In this document: one piece after another, positions 15,065 through 24,175 of the stretch | Layout of the letters: each line of letters starts with the position of its first letter | Position numbering within the stretch: position 1 is the stretch's first letter | Assembly (NCBI RefSeq): GCF_014773395.1 | Contig: NZ_JACXAF010000006.1 | Location: 124,001 to 188,000, forward strand | Reading direction: 5' to 3' | Origin: Neiella litorisoli | GTDB taxonomy: Bacteria > Pseudomonadota > Gammaproteobacteria > Enterobacterales > Neiellaceae | Length of the DNA stretch: 64,000 bases | The notes under the pieces: generated by a model | Databases searched by the model: none | Told to the model about the DNA's origin: nothing | Seen by the model: the letters and a program-made list of their open reading frames with translations, nothing else | Position numbers and translations under genes: made by a program

Positions 15065-18000
15065 ATGAAATATAAATTATCAATACTCAGCAGTGTGATC
15101 AGCGCTGTATTAGTCTCCGGCTGTGGCTTTGAGTCGGATGAATATGTGTCAGAAAACACGGTGACAACACTGGAAGGCCAGTTGCTTGATAGTGCCGTTG
15201 CCGGTATCAAGTTCCGCCGCACCAACATTAATGGCGAAGTGACCGAAGGGGTGACCAACGCAGAAGGTAAGTTTGACTACGTTCGCGGTGAGTCCATTGA
15301 GTTCTACATTGGTGATGTGACACTGCCATCAGTGCCAGCAAAAACCATTGTGACGCCACTGAGCTTCTTCAACACCGACAACCCAAATGCCGAAAACGTT
15401 GCGAACGTGGCGCGGCTATTTCAATCGCTCGATAGCGACACCGATCCAAGCAATGGCATTGCCATTCACAGCAGTGCAGATGCCGTCGCTACAGTCAATA
15501 CCGATGCCGAAGGCAACCCGCTTACTCCTGAAGCATTTTTTGGCCAGCCAGGTGATGAATTTGCAGATGCGGTTGAAGTCTGGCTACCTGCCGCAACTGA
15601 CAATTTGCGCACCAGCATGGTGTCCTATGATGACGCCGTGAATCACTTTGTGGACACCCTCGCTGGATTGGGCGAATTCAAAGATCAGGCGTTTGCTGCC
15701 GACACCTTCGATGGTCCGTTGCACAATATTTTTGTTGAAAATGGTACTGTCGTTACCCAGTTGATGACCTTTACGCCGAATATGGAAGGTGAGACGGTAT
15801 TGCCGTCGGGCACTTACACCATCATTCAGGATGAAGTCGAAGTCGAAGTCGGCCAATACGAGTTAAGTACCAGCAAACAAGTACTGATCCTCAACAAGTT
15901 AGAAGCCGAGCAAGTAGTTTCTTCTGACTTCTTGATCTCGCTGGCGACTAGTTCTGAAGGCCAGATTTTCAGCGTCTGTTCGCGTGATTCTGACGATTTG
16001 TCTGAGTTAGTCGGCCTGCAAACCTTGGTGACAGACTGTGAAACCGTCAATAACCGTAAAGAAAACAAGCTGATCCTCAACGAAGAGCTGTTGGCTGATG
16101 AACAAGCAGCAATGCAGGAATATGCCGATTCGGTTGACCTGCCAGAGCCAGCATTGTTTGAAGACTTTGAAGTGGACAGTGTTAGCACTTTCTACTCGTC
16201 GAACTACAAGCGTTTAGCTGAATCAACCTCCAGCGGCGCGCTGTACTTTAAAACCGGCGGTACCATTGAGATTGAAAATGGCCAGCTTATCTTGGGCGGT
16301 GATCGCTTCTCGATTGGTAACACCACGCCGGATGTATCAACCACGTCTGCTGACACTAAAGGCACAGGTATTTACAACCTGAGCGAAGGCTTCACCATTA
16401 GTTTTGATGTCATCGACCACAACAGTGGCGGTAGCTTAAACATCTATGCCGATAACAACACCACGAGCTCGGGTAATTCCATGCATGGTGGCGATTCTAA
16501 GTTTATTGGCACATCAATCAATGATGAAAACTTCCCGAAAGGTCAGCGTTTTACCTTCAGCCACCCGGGCTTCCCTGCGACCACTAATTCGTTCTTACAG
16601 CTGCGTACTGACTCTGCCGGTAGTATCACCATTGATAACTTGCAGATCGAAACCGTTGCTGGTGCCGTCGTCAAAGAAGCTTATGAGCCGGTGACATTCA
16701 GCTGTACCGATGCCGCCGCTAGCACGTTGTACTTCTGTGATGACTTTGCCGCTGGCAATCTCGATAACTGGGATATCAATGCCGTTGCAGGCAATACCGA
16801 AGGGCCAGAAGGTGAGTTTGATGTCCTCGACTTGAGCGGCAACAACGTCATGCGTTACACCGCAGGTAGCTTAGGTGGTGTCATTGCAACCTTGAAAGAG
16901 TCGGTGATGGCTAACGTGCCTGACGCTGATTACTTCGTCGAAGCGAAAATTCGTCCGCGCCAGAATAGCACCACGGCGAGCAAGCACTTGTACCTGATGG
17001 GTCGCTATGTTGATGACCAAAACTGGTACGCCGGTGGTTTGAATATGCAAAACAGCCCGAGCTCGACTCGTGCTGAAGTGGCGACCTTGATCGCCGGTTC
17101 GTTGTCTCGTCCTGTCCAAGCCAAGCAACCATTTGTACTGGGTGAAAAAGGCGAAACTGAAGATGGTGTGTGGTACACGGTCCGTTTTGAAATGGTCGGT
17201 AGCGACCTGACGGTCTACGTCAATGGCGAAGAGAAGGGCACCTTTGCTGATACCAACTTCACCGCCAAGGGTTTAGCGGGTCTGTACACCTACAACCGTT
17301 CATTTGAGCTCGACAACTTACGAATTGGTTCGGCTGCCGATAAGCCGATTTATATTTCAACCGACCTTGCTGAAGATACTCTAACCGGTGGTGTTAATGG
17401 CGATCCGTTAACCTTTAGCATCAGTGCACTATTGGGCGATGGTTCAGCTGACACTGTCACCGTTCATTCTGGTGATGGCGATGTTGCTAAAGTCAGCATC
17501 GACGGTGATCTAGTCACTGTGCTGCCATTGGAAGAAGGGCAGACCATTATCTATATCGTGTCGTCGACTGATCCAAGCGTTTACAAAGAAATTCCAATCA
17601 ATGTAGCGCCGCAGTTTATTGACTCAGAAACTAATTATGGTGATTTGACAGGGAAGTTAACACCTGCCATCAACGAAGCTGACGGCTATGTTGATACCCT
17701 GCTGAGTGTTGAATTTGATTCAGCGCCAACGCTGGGTGAGTTGGGTATGGTGCGCATTTACAATGCCAATACCGACGAAATGGTCGATGAACTCAATGTC
17801 GCAGGTGATGTTGACACTATTACGTCTGAACTCACCGATAAGTTCCGTACCTTGCAGTACAAGCCTGTCTATGTTGAAGGCAACACCTTGATGATCAAAC
17901 CGCATCAGGGCGTGCTTGACTACAACACCAGTTACTACGTGGTGATCGGCAATGACGTGGTACTTGATACCAAGCTGAACGGTATCGACTTTGACGGCCT

Positions 18001-21000
18001 CGGCAGTGCTATGGGCTGGCAGTTCACCACCACTTCAGTGATGCCAACGGGCACCAATATTCTGGTTGATGACGATGGTGATGCCGACTTCCGTACCCTC
18101 CAGGGTGCGATGGCTTACGCCATGAAAGATAAAGACACGCCAATGACCATTTCCATTAAGGAAGGTGTCTACAACGAGCTGCTTTATCTGCGTGACAAAA
18201 ATAACCTCACCATTCAAGGTGAAAGCCGTGACAACACCATTGTTCAATACGAGAACTATGAAGGCTTGAATGGCGGTTCAGCAGGGCGCCCCGTGTTCTT
18301 AGTTGAAGGTTCTGACAATCTGGTGTTGAACAACTTCACTTTGAAGAACACTCACATGAGAACCGGTGCTGGTGATCAGGCCGAAGCCATTTACTTCAAT
18401 GGCCCAGGCAAGCGATTGACTGCGAATAACATGAACTTCCTCAGTGAGCAAGACACCTTGCAGCTGAAAGGTTACACCTGGATTTACAACAGTTTAGTTG
18501 CCGGTAACGTCGACTTCATCTGGGGTTATGCAGATGCAGTGTTGTTCGAAAACAGTGAAATTCGCAGCATCGGCCGCTCAGAGAAAGCACCTGATGATAG
18601 TGAAGGTGGTTACATTCTGCAGGCGCGTGTTCAGGATGCGAGCAAAGACAATGCTGGTTTCGTCTTCATGAACAACGAATTTACCAGTGGTCCAGGTCCA
18701 AAAGGCAACGGTGTACTGGATAATTCAACCTACTTTGCCCGTAGTGGTGGTAACTCTAGCTACTATGACAATGTCTTGTTGATTAACAACAAGTTGGGTC
18801 CACACATCAATACTGCAGGTTGGGCGACACAAGCCTCTACCGGCGGCGAGCAGCCTGATCCAAATCCTGCTGCACCAACTGAAACAATGGGTTGGCGTGA
18901 GTTCGGCAGTATGGATCTGCAAGGCAATCCGCTTGACTTGAGTGGTCGTGACCCTGCTTCGCTAGTACTTGGTGCTGCACCTTACAGCAACCGTGCTGAA
19001 GTGTTTGCCCAATTCAATAACGGCGAAGGCTGGGATCCACAACCATTGGATGCGCCAAACTTTGATGATGTTCCAGTTGACGATCCAATTGCTGAGCCAG
19101 CTGATGGCGACGGTGGCTTTGCGGGCGACGGCTACAGCATCACAGGTGGTGCTGGCGGCACCGTAGTAACGGTTGCAACAGGTAGTTCGCTAGTGAAAGC
19201 ACTGGACGATGCCAAAGATGCAGGCCAGCCAGTCACTATCTATGTTGATGGTACGATCACCGCTGCTAATACTGGCGATACCAACCGCAGCATTCCAATT
19301 AAAGACATTGATAATGTCTCGATCATTGGTGTAGCAGACCGTGGTGAGTTAAACGGCATCGGCTTCCAAATCGAACGGGCCCATAACGTCATTATCCGTA
19401 ACCTGAAAATCCATCAGGTTCCCGCTAGCTTCGGCGATGCCATCGGTATTGAAGGTGATGAAACTGTCGGCACTAGCCACATCTGGATTGATCACAATGA
19501 GCTGTATGGTTCACTGAATGTTGATAAAGACTTGTACGATGGTTTAGTCGATACCAAAGCCGGTGCGACCAACGTCACTGTGTCGTACAACTTCATTCAC
19601 GACCATTGGAAAACCATGCTCAATGGTTCGTCGGATGACGATGCTGGTGATCGCTTCATTACCTATCACCACAACTACTTCCTCAACCTGTACTCGCGAG
19701 TACCCTTGTTCCGCTATGGCTATGGCCACTTGTACAACAACTACTTCCGCAATATCACAGGCTCTGCGATTAACTCGCGGATGGGAGCGCAGCTACTGAT
19801 CGAAAACAACGTGTTCGAGAATGTGAAGAACCCGATTGTTTCGGTGTCATCTCGAGAAGTGGGCTACTGGGTTGCCAGTGGTAACAGCTTCACCGATGTC
19901 AGCTACTCCGATGATGATAGCTTTGGTGATAGTGAAGATAGCTACCAAATCTCGGGTCCGGTTACTGGTACTTACACCAGCGTGCCATACGACTACTCAG
20001 CGCACTTGCTAGACACTGACGATGTTAAAGCCCATGTCATGGCTCACGCTGGTGTTGGCAAAATCGACCAGTCAGGTGATGACATTCCAGCAATTGACGA
20101 TGGTGGCAACAATGGTGGCGGTGATAACGGCGGTGATGGCTCTGGCAACAGCGGTACACCTGACCTAGCCAGCGCTTACCTAGAAACCTTCTCGGCGGCT
20201 GATAGTGATGCGTTCTTCACATCTGCCTATCGCGACATCGATGGAGGCAACGATGGCTCGAAAGATCCAATGTATCGCGTTGCGACTGGTGGCAGCCGGA
20301 TCTTCGTAACTGACGGTGCGCTGGAGATGACTGGTGCTCGCTTTAGCATTGGTAACACCGTTGATACGGAAACGACTGCTGACGACGTGGCCACCACAGG
20401 TGTGCTGGATCTGAGCGAAGCCTATACCGTGAGCTTCACTGTTGTGAGCGTTGGCGGCACTACATCTAAGAAGTTCCAGTTGTATGCCGATAACAACACC
20501 TCAAGCAGCAGTAAGTCGATTCATGGTTCAGCCTCTAAGTTCTATGAAGTGGTATTGGAAGAGTTGGTCCCTGGTCAGACTTATGTTGTTGAGGGGTTAA
20601 TCGCGACGGATACCTCGTTCATTACCTTGCGTACTGAAACTGACGGCACCATTACCTTAGACGATATCAAAGTTGAGAAGACGGTTACTGGCCCTGCCAA
20701 CACCGGTACGCCAGATTTGGCAACGCCATACAGCGAAATCTTCAGTGCCGCTGATAGTGATGCGTTCTTCACATCTGCCTATCGTGACATTGATGGTGGC
20801 AGTGATGACAGCAAAGACCCGATGTATCGGGTCGCTACTGGCGGCAGCCGCATCTTCGTGACTGATGGTGCGTTAGAGATGACTGGTGCTCGCTTTAGCA
20901 TTGGTAACACCGTTGACACCGACACCACAGCAGATGATGTGGCCACCACAGGTGTGCTGGACTTGAGCGCCGAATATACGGTGAGCTTTACGGTTGTCAG

Positions 21001-21238
21001 CGTCGGTGGTGCAACGACCAAGAAGTTCCAGTTGTATGCTGATAACAACACCTCAAGCAGCAGTAAGTCGATTCATGGCTCTGCCTCTAAGTTCTACGAG
21101 GTGGTACTGGATGACTTAGTTGCTGGCGAAACTTATGTTGCTGAAGGCTTGGTTGCGACCTCAACATCCTTCATTACCTTGCGTACTGAAACGGATGCCA
21201 CAATCACTATTGATAACCTGGTGATTAGTAAGAAGTAA
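15065..21238 (+). CDS. giant multimodular lipoprotein: CE8 pectin methylesterase fused to PL1 pectate lyase
   Basis: About 2,057 residues from the ATG at 15065 (AGGA seven bases before); the longer frame from a TTG at 15002 would spoil the lipobox LVSGC. Approximate layout: N-terminal region to ~360; beta-sandwich module A ~361-534; concanavalin-like module ~545-756; Ig-like regions ~760-990; CE8 ~996-1310; PL1 ~1350-1665; Gly/Asn/Asp linker; modules B and C, near-identical and related to A. In CE8, GVYNE, QDTL (Q1129, D1130) and NVDFIWG (D1150) are present, but the usual LGRPW is replaced by FARSGG. In PL1, WIDH and SRVPLFR are intact. Predicted to demethylate and then cleave homogalacturonan at the cell surface. 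A marine Pseudoalteromonas pectate lyase with an added methylesterase domain is known, so the concept has precedent. Confidence 0.9.
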   Translation: MKYKLSILSSVISAVLVSGCGFESDEYVSENTVTTLEGQLLDSAVAGIKFRRTNINGEVTEGVTNAEGKFDYVRGESIEFYIGDVTLPSVPAKTIVTPLSFFNTDNPNAENVANVARLFQSLDSDTDPSNGIAIHSSADAVATVNTDAEGNPLTPEAFFGQPGDEFADAVEVWLPAATDNLRTSMVSYDDAVNHFVDTLAGLGEFKDQAFAADTFDGPLHNIFVENGTVVTQLMTFTPNMEGETVLPSGTYTIIQDEVEVEVGQYELSTSKQVLILNKLEAEQVVSSDFLISLATSSEGQIFSVCSRDSDDLSELVGLQTLVTDCETVNNRKENKLILNEELLADEQAAMQEYADSVDLPEPALFEDFEVDSVSTFYSSNYKRLAESTSSGALYFKTGGTIEIENGQLILGGDRFSIGNTTPDVSTTSADTKGTGIYNLSEGFTISFDVIDHNSGGSLNIYADNNTTSSGNSMHGGDSKFIGTSINDENFPKGQRFTFSHPGFPATTNSFLQLRTDSAGSITIDNLQIETVAGAVVKEAYEPVTFSCTDAAASTLYFCDDFAAGNLDNWDINAVAGNTEGPEGEFDVLDLSGNNVMRYTAGSLGGVIATLKESVMANVPDADYFVEAKIRPRQNSTTASKHLYLMGRYVDDQNWYAGGLNMQNSPSSTRAEVATLIAGSLSRPVQAKQPFVLGEKGETEDGVWYTVRFEMVGSDLTVYVNGEEKGTFADTNFTAKGLAGLYTYNRSFELDNLRIGSAADKPIYISTDLAEDTLTGGVNGDPLTFSISALLGDGSADTVTVHSGDGDVAKVSIDGDLVTVLPLEEGQTIIYIVSSTDPSVYKEIPINVAPQFIDSETNYGDLTGKLTPAINEADGYVDTLLSVEFDSAPTLGELGMVRIYNANTDEMVDELNVAGDVDTITSELTDKFRTLQYKPVYVEGNTLMIKPHQGVLDYNTSYYVVIGNDVVLDTKLNGIDFDGLGSAMGWQFTTTSVMPTGTNILVDDDGDADFRTLQGAMAYAMKDKDTPMTISIKEGVYNELLYLRDKNNLTIQGESRDNTIVQYENYEGLNGGSAGRPVFLVEGSDNLVLNNFTLKNTHMRTGAGDQAEAIYFNGPGKRLTANNMNFLSEQDTLQLKGYTWIYNSLVAGNVDFIWGYADAVLFENSEIRSIGRSEKAPDDSEGGYILQARVQDASKDNAGFVFMNNEFTSGPGPKGNGVLDNSTYFARSGGNSSYYDNVLLINNKLGPHINTAGWATQASTGGEQPDPNPAAPTETMGWREFGSMDLQGNPLDLSGRDPASLVLGAAPYSNRAEVFAQFNNGEGWDPQPLDAPNFDDVPVDDPIAEPADGDGGFAGDGYSITGGAGGTVVTVATGSSLVKALDDAKDAGQPVTIYVDGTITAANTGDTNRSIPIKDIDNVSIIGVADRGELNGIGFQIERAHNVIIRNLKIHQVPASFGDAIGIEGDETVGTSHIWIDHNELYGSLNVDKDLYDGLVDTKAGATNVTVSYNFIHDHWKTMLNGSSDDDAGDRFITYHHNYFLNLYSRVPLFRYGYGHLYNNYFRNITGSAINSRMGAQLLIENNVFENVKNPIVSVSSREVGYWVASGNSFTDVSYSDDDSFGDSEDSYQISGPVTGTYTSVPYDYSAHLLDTDDVKAHVMAHAGVGKIDQSGDDIPAIDDGGNNGGGDNGGDGSGNSGTPDLASAYLETFSAADSDAFFTSAYRDIDGGNDGSKDPMYRVATGGSRIFVTDGALEMTGARFSIGNTVDTETTADDVATTGVLDLSEAYTVSFTVVSVGGTTSKKFQLYADNNTSSSSKSIHGSASKFYEVVLEELVPGQTYVVEGLIATDTSFITLRTETDGTITLDDIKVEKTVTGPANTGTPDLATPYSEIFSAADSDAFFTSAYRDIDGGSDDSKDPMYRVATGGSRIFVTDGALEMTGARFSIGNTVDTDTTADDVATTGVLDLSAEYTVSFTVVSVGGATTKKFQLYADNNTSSSSKSIHGSASKFYEVVLDDLVAGETYVAEGLVATSTSFITLRTETDATITIDNLVISKK
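20155..21235 (+). repeat. tandem in-gene duplication of a ~170-residue module
   Basis: The segments at about 20155-20690 and 20702-21235 encode near-identical modules (shared words include FSAADSDAFFTSAYRDIDGG, ALEMTGARFSIGNTVDT and LYADNNTSSSSKSIHG) and are also highly similar at the DNA level, pointing to a recent duplication. A diverged third copy lies at about 16147-16665 in the same gene. The fold looks like a beta-sandwich carbohydrate-binding module, but I do not recognise the family. Confidence 0.85.
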
Positions 21239-21268
21239 CAAGTAACAATTAGTTAATTTCCCCCTTGG

Positions 21269-21312
21269 CCAACCTCCTTCTGTAAATGTTACAGATTGAG
21301 GTTGGTTTTTTT
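21269..21312 (+). terminator. intrinsic terminator after CE8-PL1
   Basis: CCAACCTC (21269-21276) pairs with GAGGTTGG (21298-21305), extended inside by CTGTAA/TTACAG, and is followed directly by T7 (21306-21312). Confidence 0.85.
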
Positions 21313-21471
21313 ATTTTAGCCTCCGTAAAAAAATGAAATTTTATTACAATTTGCATTTTGTGAGGCCGAAATCACAGAAATAAACAGCCTGATTTTGTAC
21401 TCTATATTCAGCGATACGGAATTGTGTAACTCCTCCCAAGAATGACGTTTCGCTATTTTTTTAATTGTGGG

Positions 21472-21485
21472 TGCCACCGGTGGCA
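21472..21485. promoter_or_regulatory. palindromic operator, copy 5 (PL1 gene)
   Basis: Perfect TGCCACCGGTGGCA, 12 bases after a possible -10, TATTTT (21454-21459). A degenerate relative, TCTCACCGGTGGTT, follows at 21507-21520, centre-to-centre 35 bp away, recalling the paired operators at 6789/6822. Confidence 0.75.
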
Positions 21486-21596
21486 ATTGTTTTGTGTGAT
21501 TTGAATTCTCACCGGTGGTTTTTTTTGCAATTAATATCTTTCCTAAATAGTCATAATCCAGCGTAGAAATATTTTCTGTCATTACGAGGTAGTAGT

Positions 21597-22670
21597 ATGT
21601 CTTTATTATTAAAAAGAGTGCTTGGTGGTTCGGTATTGTTATTGTCGCTATCTAACCTAGCGTTTGCTTCGGGATTTCATTCACTCAATGGCGGAACAAC
21701 TGGTGGCGAAGGCGGGGCAGTCGTTCGTGCCACCACAGGCACTGAAATTCATCAGGCGATTTGTCAACGCGAGGCCAACGACACACCACTGATCATTCAC
21801 GTTGAAGGTGTGATTAATCATCAGAACACCAGTAAAGTTTCAGGCAGTTGCAGCACCGCAAATGACAAGATTGAATTGAAAAATATTAGTAATATTTCTT
21901 TGATTGGCGTTGGCGAGGGGGCCTTGTTTGATGAATTAGGCATTCATATCAAGAATTCATCAAACATCATTATTCAGAATGTTCATGTTCGTAACGTCAA
22001 GAAATCAGGATTTCCGCTGTCCAACGGCGGTGACGCCATTGGCATGGAGACTAACGTTTCCAATGTTTGGGTTGATCATGTCACCCTAGAAGCATCGGGT
22101 GGTGAAGATGATGGCTTTGACGCGCTGTTCGATATGAAGCGAAATACTAAATACGTGACCTTGTCATATAGTATTTTACGCAACTCAGGTCGTGGCGGCT
22201 TAGTCGGTAATAGCGCCAAAGATAACCAAAATGGTCCGGTTACTTTCCATCATAATCTATATGAAAATATCGATTCGAGAACACCACTTTTCCGTGGTCG
22301 CTTAGCACATGTTTATAATAACTATTATAAGAGCCTTAATAAGTCCGGTATTAATGCCCGCGTTGAAAGCAAAATAAAAGTTGAACATAACTATTTCGGT
22401 AAAACCAAAAATCCGCTAGGCACGTTTTACGCCGATCAAATTGGCTATTGGCAAGTGAATGGTAATATTTTCTCGGACCAGGTGACTTGGTCTGAGCCTT
22501 CTGAAAAATTCAAGCCTGCCGGCTCTAACCCTGTTTCTACTGCCGACATTACCATTCCATACGAGTATCAGTTAGATGACGCATCTTGTATTCGCGATAT
22601 CGTCGCCAAAATGGCTGGCGCTAATCGTGGCTTGCTGGTGTCTGATGGTCAATGTCCCAATCGCAACTAA
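21597..22670 (+). CDS. exported pectate lyase, PL1
   Basis: A 357-residue protein with a signal peptide ending NLAFASG. PL1 hallmarks are clear: WVDHVTLE, DALFDMKRNTKYVTLSYS (calcium-site Asp region), and SRTPLFRGRLAHVYNNYY with the catalytic Arg. It cleaves polygalacturonate by calcium-dependent beta-elimination, yielding unsaturated oligomers for GH105 and KduI/KduD. It is soluble and single-domain, in contrast to the lipoprotein-linked PL1 upstream. It has its own operator and ribosome-binding site (GAGGT). The gene is AT-richer than its neighbours. The GH28 gene follows after 93 bases and may be co-transcribed. Confidence 0.93.
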   Translation: MSLLLKRVLGGSVLLLSLSNLAFASGFHSLNGGTTGGEGGAVVRATTGTEIHQAICQREANDTPLIIHVEGVINHQNTSKVSGSCSTANDKIELKNISNISLIGVGEGALFDELGIHIKNSSNIIIQNVHVRNVKKSGFPLSNGGDAIGMETNVSNVWVDHVTLEASGGEDDGFDALFDMKRNTKYVTLSYSILRNSGRGGLVGNSAKDNQNGPVTFHHNLYENIDSRTPLFRGRLAHVYNNYYKSLNKSGINARVESKIKVEHNYFGKTKNPLGTFYADQIGYWQVNGNIFSDQVTWSEPSEKFKPAGSNPVSTADITIPYEYQLDDASCIRDIVAKMAGANRGLLVSDGQCPNRN

Positions 22671-22763
22671 CAAATAAAAAATAACAACAATGAACTCAGG
22701 TCGGTGAATCAATAACGAGATTCGAAAAATCCTGAAGGGTCTGAAAGATAGGAGAGTAATTAG

Positions 22764-24122
22764 ATGGTCAGTATCGTTCGTCGATTATTTATCATGGTGG
22801 CTTTGTTTGGCGCCGCACAATGTTATGCAGCGACGGACTGGCTCACGCCAGAGCAGATCGTCGCCAAGATTAAGCTGCCACAAATACCCGAACAACAATT
22901 TAATATTGTTGATTTTGGCGCGCAGTCAGGCAGCGATGCGCGACCTGCGATCATGGCCGCGATTGCTGCCGCAAGTAAAGAAGGCGGCGGTAAGGTCATC
23001 ATTCCGAAAGGAAAATGGCTTTCCAATGGCCCTGTTCATTTGCAAAGCAGGATTAATCTGCACCTAGCAGAAGGTGCGCACCTGCTATTTTCTGCCAACC
23101 CCGCCCACTATTTACCCGTGGTAAAAGTGCGTTGGGAAGGTACTGAAGTGTTCACTTACTCGCCACTAATCTATGCCGCAGATGTTGAAGATGTGGCGAT
23201 TACTGGTACCGGAATCGTTGATGGCAATGCCAATAGCCAATTTAAATCTTGGCATGAGCATCAATGGCCAGATATTCGCAAGCTGAGAAAAATGGGCTTT
23301 ACCGGTGTGCCGGCAGAGCAACGGGTGTTTGGCGATGGTACCTATCTTCGTCCGGACTTGATTCAGTTCTTTAATGCCGAACGAGTCTTGCTTGAGGGTT
23401 ATACCAGCACCAACTCGCCATTCTGGGTCAACCACTTGGTCAATACGCGCCATGCGACATTGCGCCAATTAAAAGTGGATAGTCATTTCCATAACAACGA
23501 TGGCGTTGATATTGAGTCCTCGCAATTGGTGTTAGTGGAAGATTGTTTGTTCCGCACTGGCGATGATTCGGTGGTGGTTAAATCTGGCCGCGATCTGGAC
23601 GGCCGCACCATCGGTATTCCAAGCACAGATATTGTCGTGCGTAACAATGACATGGGTGGAGAAGATGGCATCGGTCTTGGCAGTGAAATGTCAGGCGGCA
23701 TTGCCAATGTTTATTTTCTCGATAATGTGCTGCGCCAAGGCGATTCGGCATTTCGTTTTAAGTCTAATTTAGACCGCGGTGGCTTGGTTGAACATGTGGT
23801 GATCCGCAACACTAAGGTTGAGAGTTTTACCAACTTGTTCTGGTTCCAGATGAACTATCCGAGTGAGCTTGGTGGCAACTTCCCATCAACCTATAAAGAT
23901 ATTTTGTTTGAGGACATGACAGTGGCCAACGTCACTAATTTTCTCGAGATCCATGCACCAGAAGCGGCGCCTCTGCAAGACGTGACGTTTCGCAATATCT
24001 CGGTGACCAAGACTGAGAATAACTTCAACATCGAAAATGCGGTGGGTCTGAAATTTGACAATGTTCAGCTTGGTGAGCAAGTGTTTGATGGCACCATGAA
24101 TTGGCGCCGCGTGAAACCGTGA
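22764..24122 (+). CDS. exported GH28 family protein with a non-canonical active site
   Basis: A 452-residue protein with a signal peptide (QCYAATD). The GH28 right-handed helix is clear: YSPLIYA, NNDGVDIE and TGDDSVVVKSG keep the three catalytic Asp. However, the GHGG motif reads GEDG (Glu at residue 300 in place of His), and RIK reads RFK. Canonical polygalacturonases need the His for full activity; some GH28 rhamnogalacturonases lack it, so a different substrate (rhamnogalacturonan, xylogalacturonan) or an altered mechanism is possible. The start at 22764 has TAGGAGAG seven bases upstream. The following esterase frame begins inside or just after its stop, implying an operon. Confidence 0.88.
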   Translation: MVSIVRRLFIMVALFGAAQCYAATDWLTPEQIVAKIKLPQIPEQQFNIVDFGAQSGSDARPAIMAAIAAASKEGGGKVIIPKGKWLSNGPVHLQSRINLHLAEGAHLLFSANPAHYLPVVKVRWEGTEVFTYSPLIYAADVEDVAITGTGIVDGNANSQFKSWHEHQWPDIRKLRKMGFTGVPAEQRVFGDGTYLRPDLIQFFNAERVLLEGYTSTNSPFWVNHLVNTRHATLRQLKVDSHFHNNDGVDIESSQLVLVEDCLFRTGDDSVVVKSGRDLDGRTIGIPSTDIVVRNNDMGGEDGIGLGSEMSGGIANVYFLDNVLRQGDSAFRFKSNLDRGGLVEHVVIRNTKVESFTNLFWFQMNYPSELGGNFPSTYKDILFEDMTVANVTNFLEIHAPEAAPLQDVTFRNISVTKTENNFNIENAVGLKFDNVQLGEQVFDGTMNWRRVKP

Positions 24123-24175
24123 CAATCAAGCGCTGGCCATTGCCACTGAGTATGAAAAGGGGGGTGGAAAGGGGC

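Larger units (their letters stand above)
21239..21596. other. intergenic region between CE8-PL1 and PL1 genes
   Basis: 358 bases, AT-rich, holding a strong terminator (21269-21312), one perfect operator (21472-21485) and a degenerate second copy (21507-21520). The stretch 21313-21450 shows nothing I can identify. GAGGT at 21586-21590 is the ribosome-binding site of the PL1 gene. Confidence 0.6.
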
